The position numbers were made by a program, and so were the translations under genes. Source: DATAXV01 sp036272915 (GTDB lineage Bacteria > Chloroflexota > Dormibacteria > Dormibacterales > Dormibacteraceae). Taken from it: 8,181 bases of DNA. The stretch spans positions 1-8,181 of the forward strand of contig DATAXV010000121.1 in the NCBI GenBank assembly GCA_036272915.1. Reading direction: 5' to 3'. This document shows positions 5,266 through 8,181 of the stretch, in pieces. Below the pieces are notes generated by a model. That model was not told the origin of the DNA. It searched no databases and saw only the letters and a list, made by a program, of their open reading frames with translations. Within the stretch, counting starts at the first letter, position 1. Every line of letters begins with the position of its first letter.

Positions 5266-6540
5266 ATGAGCCGGTCTCCGCTGGCCCTGCTTCACTCCCT
5301 GGGCCGGATCCTGCTCATCGACCTCTCGCCGCTGCGGCGCTCGCGAGACCTCCGCCTCCTGATCGGGGGCGAGCTGGTCTCGATCCTGGGCTCGCAGCTC
5401 ACCGCCGTGGCCGTGCCCTACCAGGTGTACCTGCTCACGCGCTCATCGCTGGACGTCGGCCTCGCCTCGCTGGCACAGCTCTTCCCGCTCCTCGCCGGGT
5501 CGCTGATCGGCGGCGCCGTCGTCGACGCCGTCGACCGCAGGCGCCTGCTCCTCCTCATGGAGGCGCTGATGGCCCTCTCCAGCGCCGGCCTCGCCATCAA
5601 CGCCGACCGGGGGACGGCCCTGTGGCCGCTGTTCCTCTTCCCCGCCCTGACCGCGATGCTCGTCGGCTTCGCCGAGCCCGGCCGGAACTCGATGGTGCCG
5701 AACATGGTCCTGCGCCCGGAGATCTCCAAGGCGAACGCCATCCTCCAGGCGCTGGAGCAGCTGGGGATGGTGGTCGGACCCGCGGTCGCCGGGCTGCTCC
5801 TGGCCGGGGCCGGCACGCGCTACGTCTACTGGATCGACGTGGCCACCTTCGGCGCCGCCCTCATCGGCGTCTGGCTGATGTCGCCCCAGCCGGCCAGCGG
5901 CTCGGTCCGCCGGGTCGGGCTGGGCTCGATCGTCGAGGGCCTCGGCTTCCTCCGTGGCCGCCAGGCCCTCCAGGGCGCCTACCTGATCGACATCAACGCC
6001 ATGGTCTTCGGCCTCCCCCGCGCCCTCTTCCCGGCCCTCGCCACCACCGTCTTCGGCGGCGGCGTGGTCACGCTCGGTCTGCTCTACGCGGCGCCCGGGG
6101 CGGGGGCCCTGATCGGCGCCCTGACCAGCGGCTGGGTGAGCCGGGTCCGCCGCCAGGGCCTGGCCGTCATCGTCGCGGTCACGGTCTGGGGCCTGGCCAT
6201 CACCGCCTTCGGGCTGGTGCCCTGGCTCGCCGCCGGACTGGTCCTGCTCGCCCTCGCCGGATGGGCCGACGTCATCTCCGCCGTGTTCCGGAACACCATC
6301 ATCCAGCTCACCGTCCCCGACGCCCTGCGCGGCCGGCTGTCGGCGCTGCAGATCGCGGTCGTGACCGGCGGTCCCCGCATCGGCGACGTCGAGTCGGGCG
6401 CGGTCGCCAGCGCCTTCGGCGACACCGCCTCGATCGTCTCCGGCGGGCTCGCCTGCCTGGTCGGGGCGATCCTCCTGGCCAGGCTGCTGCCCGGCTTCCG
6501 GCGGGTCCGGTACGACGGCGAGGACCCGGTCGCGAGCTGA
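5266..6540 (+). CDS. MFS transporter (MFS_3 / EntS-like exporter group)
   Basis: This 424-residue inner-membrane carrier has about 12 hydrophobic segments, the first at roughly residues 31-57 and 62-87, the last near 390-410, and a polar central loop around 207-230. The opening (IDLSPLRRSRDLRLLIGGELVSILGSQLTAVAVPYQVY) is typical of the MFS_3/EntS-like group, as are the loop 2-3 motif GGAVVDAVDRRR (82-93) and the GFAEPGRNSMVPNMV segment near 133-147. That group mainly exports siderophores, drugs and other small molecules by proton exchange. The substrate is not identifiable. The gene begins 18 bases after the hydrolase stop, so the two are almost certainly one operon under the TetR operator. 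This suggests the carrier handles the regulator's ligand or the hydrolase's substrate or product. Its stop lies only 4 bases from the stop of the convergent molybdenum hydroxylase gene, leaving no room for a separate terminator. Confidence 0.92.
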   Translation: MSRSPLALLHSLGRILLIDLSPLRRSRDLRLLIGGELVSILGSQLTAVAVPYQVYLLTRSSLDVGLASLAQLFPLLAGSLIGGAVVDAVDRRRLLLLMEALMALSSAGLAINADRGTALWPLFLFPALTAMLVGFAEPGRNSMVPNMVLRPEISKANAILQALEQLGMVVGPAVAGLLLAGAGTRYVYWIDVATFGAALIGVWLMSPQPASGSVRRVGLGSIVEGLGFLRGRQALQGAYLIDINAMVFGLPRALFPALATTVFGGGVVTLGLLYAAPGAGALIGALTSGWVSRVRRQGLAVIVAVTVWGLAITAFGLVPWLAAGLVLLALAGWADVISAVFRNTIIQLTVPDALRGRLSALQIAVVTGGPRIGDVESGAVASAFGDTASIVSGGLACLVGAILLARLLPGFRRVRYDGEDPVAS

Positions 6541-6544
6541 CGCG

Positions 6545-8181
6545 TCAGGGGCGCTGCGCCATCAGGCCGAGCAGGCGCTCCGGGGTGATCGGCAGCTCCT
6601 CGATGCGCACCGGCCGGCCGGCCCGGCGCAGCGCGTCCTCGACGGCCGAGCACACCGCCGCCGGGACCGGGATGGTGCCGCTCTCGCCGATGCCGCGGAA
6701 CCCCTCCGGGGTGGCCGTGCTGGGGGTCTCCACGTGCTCCAGGTCGAGGCGCACGGCCATCTCCGGCGCGGAGACGATCGAATAGTCGAGGAAGCTGGGC
6801 GCCCGCATCGTCGCGTCGGGCTCGTAGGCGGCGCTCTCGAAGAGCGCGTAGCCGATGCCGTGGGCGAGGCCCCCGTGGATCTGCCCCTCGGCGATGGTCG
6901 GGTTGATCAGCAGGCCCGAGTCGTGGGCGAGGATCGACCGGACCACGTCCGTCCGCCCGGTCTCCAGGTCGACCTCGACGACCAGGCCCTGGCAGCCGCC
7001 GACCCATGTCGTCGCCTGGTCGGGCGTGAACTCGGTGACGACCTCCAGGCCGTCGTCGGGGACCACGTCGGAGACCGCGATCCTTCGCGTCGGCGCGCCC
7101 CGGACCTGGACCACGCCTCCATCCAGCTCGAGGTCGGCCGCGTCCGCCTCCAGCCGGTCGCCGGCGAGCTCGAGGACCCGATGCCGTGCCTCTCGGGAGA
7201 CGCCGGCGGCGGCGTTCCCGACATGGACGGCGGAGCGGCTGCCGGCGGTGTTGAAGCCATGGCTGATGGCGGCGGTGTCCCCGGCGACGACACGGACGCG
7301 ATCCATCGGCCAGCCCAGCCGCGTCGCCACGATCTGGGCGACCATCGTCTGGTGGCCCTGCCCCTGCGGGGTCGAGCCCACCGACACCGAGACCCAGCCG
7401 TCGGCCCCGATCACCATGCGGGCCGGCTCGCGCTGGCCGAAGCCGGTCGATTCGGCGAAGCAGACGACGCCCGCGCCCCTGGCCGTCGACCCCTCGACGC
7501 CGAGTCGCTCCTTCCCCAGGTACCCGATCACCGTCTCCAGCATCGCCGGCACGTCGCCGAAGTCGAATCGGACCGGGACCGGACCGGCGCGCAGGCCGGG
7601 CTCGTAGGGGAGCTGCTCGGGCCGGAGCACGTTCCGGCGCCGAAGCTCGTGCCGCTCGAGGCCGATCTCGTCGGCCATGCGGTCGATCAGGCGCTCCATG
7701 GCCAGGTTGCCCATCTCCCGGCCGCCGCCGCGGATGAACCCGGTCGGAGCGGTGTTGGTGTAGAGGGGCAGGATCTCGACGCCCATCGACGGGAGGCCGT
7801 AGGCGGAGAGCATGTGCGTGATCTGGTTGCCCGCCTGGCCGACGCCGACGCCCGCGTAGGCGCCGATGTCGTGAAGGACCCTTCCTCGCACCCCCCGCAG
7901 GCGCCCGTCGGCGTCGGCGGCCAGCTCGAGGTCGAAGACGGTCCCGTGCGACTGGTTGGTAGTCATGCCGTCCTCGGTGCGGGTGCCGATCCAGCGCACC
8001 GGCCGGCGCAGCCTGAGGGCGGCCAGGGCGACGAGCACCTCCTCCGGGTAGGCGGCACCCTTGGCGCCGAAGCCACCGCCGACGTCCTCGGCGACGACGC
8101 GGATCGTGGAGGGCTCGAGCCCGAGGACGTCGGCGATCGCGTCGCGGACGGAGAAGACGGCCTGGGTCGAGGTGCGCACCT
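6545..8181 (-). CDS. Xanthine dehydrogenase/CoxL-family molybdopterin-binding subunit (N-terminus outside window)
   Basis: This is the C-terminal ~545 residues of a protein family usually about 750-800 long; the frame runs off the right edge. A GTG at 8179 is internal, as it begins the conserved 'TSTQ' strand. Such subunits bind molybdopterin cytosine dinucleotide and hydroxylate aldehydes, purines or other carbon centres, together with FAD and 2Fe-2S subunits. Counting from 8179, cofactor motifs are VGGGFGAKG (33-41), PQGQGH (271-276), TAGSRSAVHVGNAAAG, and RGIGESGTIPVPAAV with the catalytic Glu at 499. The loop after YTNTAPTG reads FIRGGGREMG (148-157), not the AYRCSFR of form I CO dehydrogenase, so CO oxidation is unlikely; the usual AYRGAGRPE also differs here. 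The substrate is unassigned. Partner subunits are probably beyond the window. The gene is convergent with the MFS gene. Confidence 0.93.
   Translation of the reverse strand, partial: VRTSTQAVFSVRDAIADVLGLEPSTIRVVAEDVGGGFGAKGAAYPEEVLVALAALRLRRPVRWIGTRTEDGMTTNQSHGTVFDLELAADADGRLRGVRGRVLHDIGAYAGVGVGQAGNQITHMLSAYGLPSMGVEILPLYTNTAPTGFIRGGGREMGNLAMERLIDRMADEIGLERHELRRRNVLRPEQLPYEPGLRAGPVPVRFDFGDVPAMLETVIGYLGKERLGVEGSTARGAGVVCFAESTGFGQREPARMVIGADGWVSVSVGSTPQGQGHQTMVAQIVATRLGWPMDRVRVVAGDTAAISHGFNTAGSRSAVHVGNAAAGVSREARHRVLELAGDRLEADAADLELDGGVVQVRGAPTRRIAVSDVVPDDGLEVVTEFTPDQATTWVGGCQGLVVEVDLETGRTDVVRSILAHDSGLLINPTIAEGQIHGGLAHGIGYALFESAAYEPDATMRAPSFLDYSIVSAPEMAVRLDLEHVETPSTATPEGFRGIGESGTIPVPAAVCSAVEDALRRAGRPVRIEELPITPERLLGLMAQRP

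Noticed and set aside
4183..5295. Minus-strand open frame of 370 codons opposite the barrel hydrolase gene
   Set aside because: It is a shadow frame with biased composition (many Asp, Gly, Val, Arg) and no recognisable motif; the + strand reading has structural motifs and a ribosome-binding site.
5622..6785. Alternative + strand frame of 387 codons across the MFS and hydroxylase genes
   Set aside because: Its translation is Arg/Pro-rich low complexity, and it overlaps two convincing genes on both strands.
6545..8181. Calling the molybdenum subunit a CO dehydrogenase large chain (coxL)
   Set aside because: The form I signature AYRCSFR is absent; the corresponding loop is FIRGGGR.
1..8181. 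tRNA, rRNA, CRISPR array, insertion sequence or riboswitch
   Set aside because: I looked through the gaps on both strands and saw no cloverleaf, regular spaced repeats, transposase fragments or recognisable aptamer.

Overview
This is a very GC-rich, gene-dense window of bacterial DNA with short gaps, strong G/C preference at third codon positions, and GTG as well as ATG starts. The style and gene content (TetR regulator, sulfatase, barrel-type glycosidases, MFS carrier, large molybdenum hydroxylase subunit) fit a free-living actinobacterium or a high-GC Chloroflexota/Dormibacteria-type soil lineage. The sequence alone does not settle which. There is no rRNA, tRNA, CRISPR array, recognisable transposase or phage gene.

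Left part (1-1562, + strand): the 3' part of a large glycosidase-like protein runs in from the left edge. A GNAT N-acetyltransferase of the RimJ/RimL type follows about 13 bases later. A 176-base gap (1563-1738) with strong hairpins separates these from a convergent sulfatase gene.

Middle part (1739-4117, - strand): a type I sulfatase with an intact Cys-type formylglycine motif, then a 183-base gap with a candidate sulfatase promoter and hairpins, then a TetR-family regulator.

Regulated block (4088-6540): the TetR gene is divergent from a two-gene + strand operon, a single-domain TIM-barrel hydrolase-like protein and an MFS transporter 18 bases downstream. The divergent control region contains a perfect 28-bp palindrome plus three smaller palindromes. 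The large palindrome carries the same -10-like hexamer facing outward on both sides. The simplest reading is that the TetR protein represses itself and the hydrolase/MFS pair from this region and is released by a small ligand, perhaps a glycoside or sugar-derived compound that the pair imports, exports or processes.

Right part (6545-8181, - strand): the C-terminal two thirds of a xanthine dehydrogenase/CO dehydrogenase-family molybdopterin-binding subunit, convergent with the MFS gene with only 4 bases between the stop codons. It lacks the CO dehydrogenase form I active-site signature and has an unusual substrate-loop sequence.

The glycosidase-like proteins, sulfatase and carrier suggest use of (sulfated) carbohydrates or glycosides, but they lie in separate transcription units, so a single pathway is inference. 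The best-supported notable item is the palindrome-rich TetR control region and the little-studied hydrolase/MFS pair it appears to govern.
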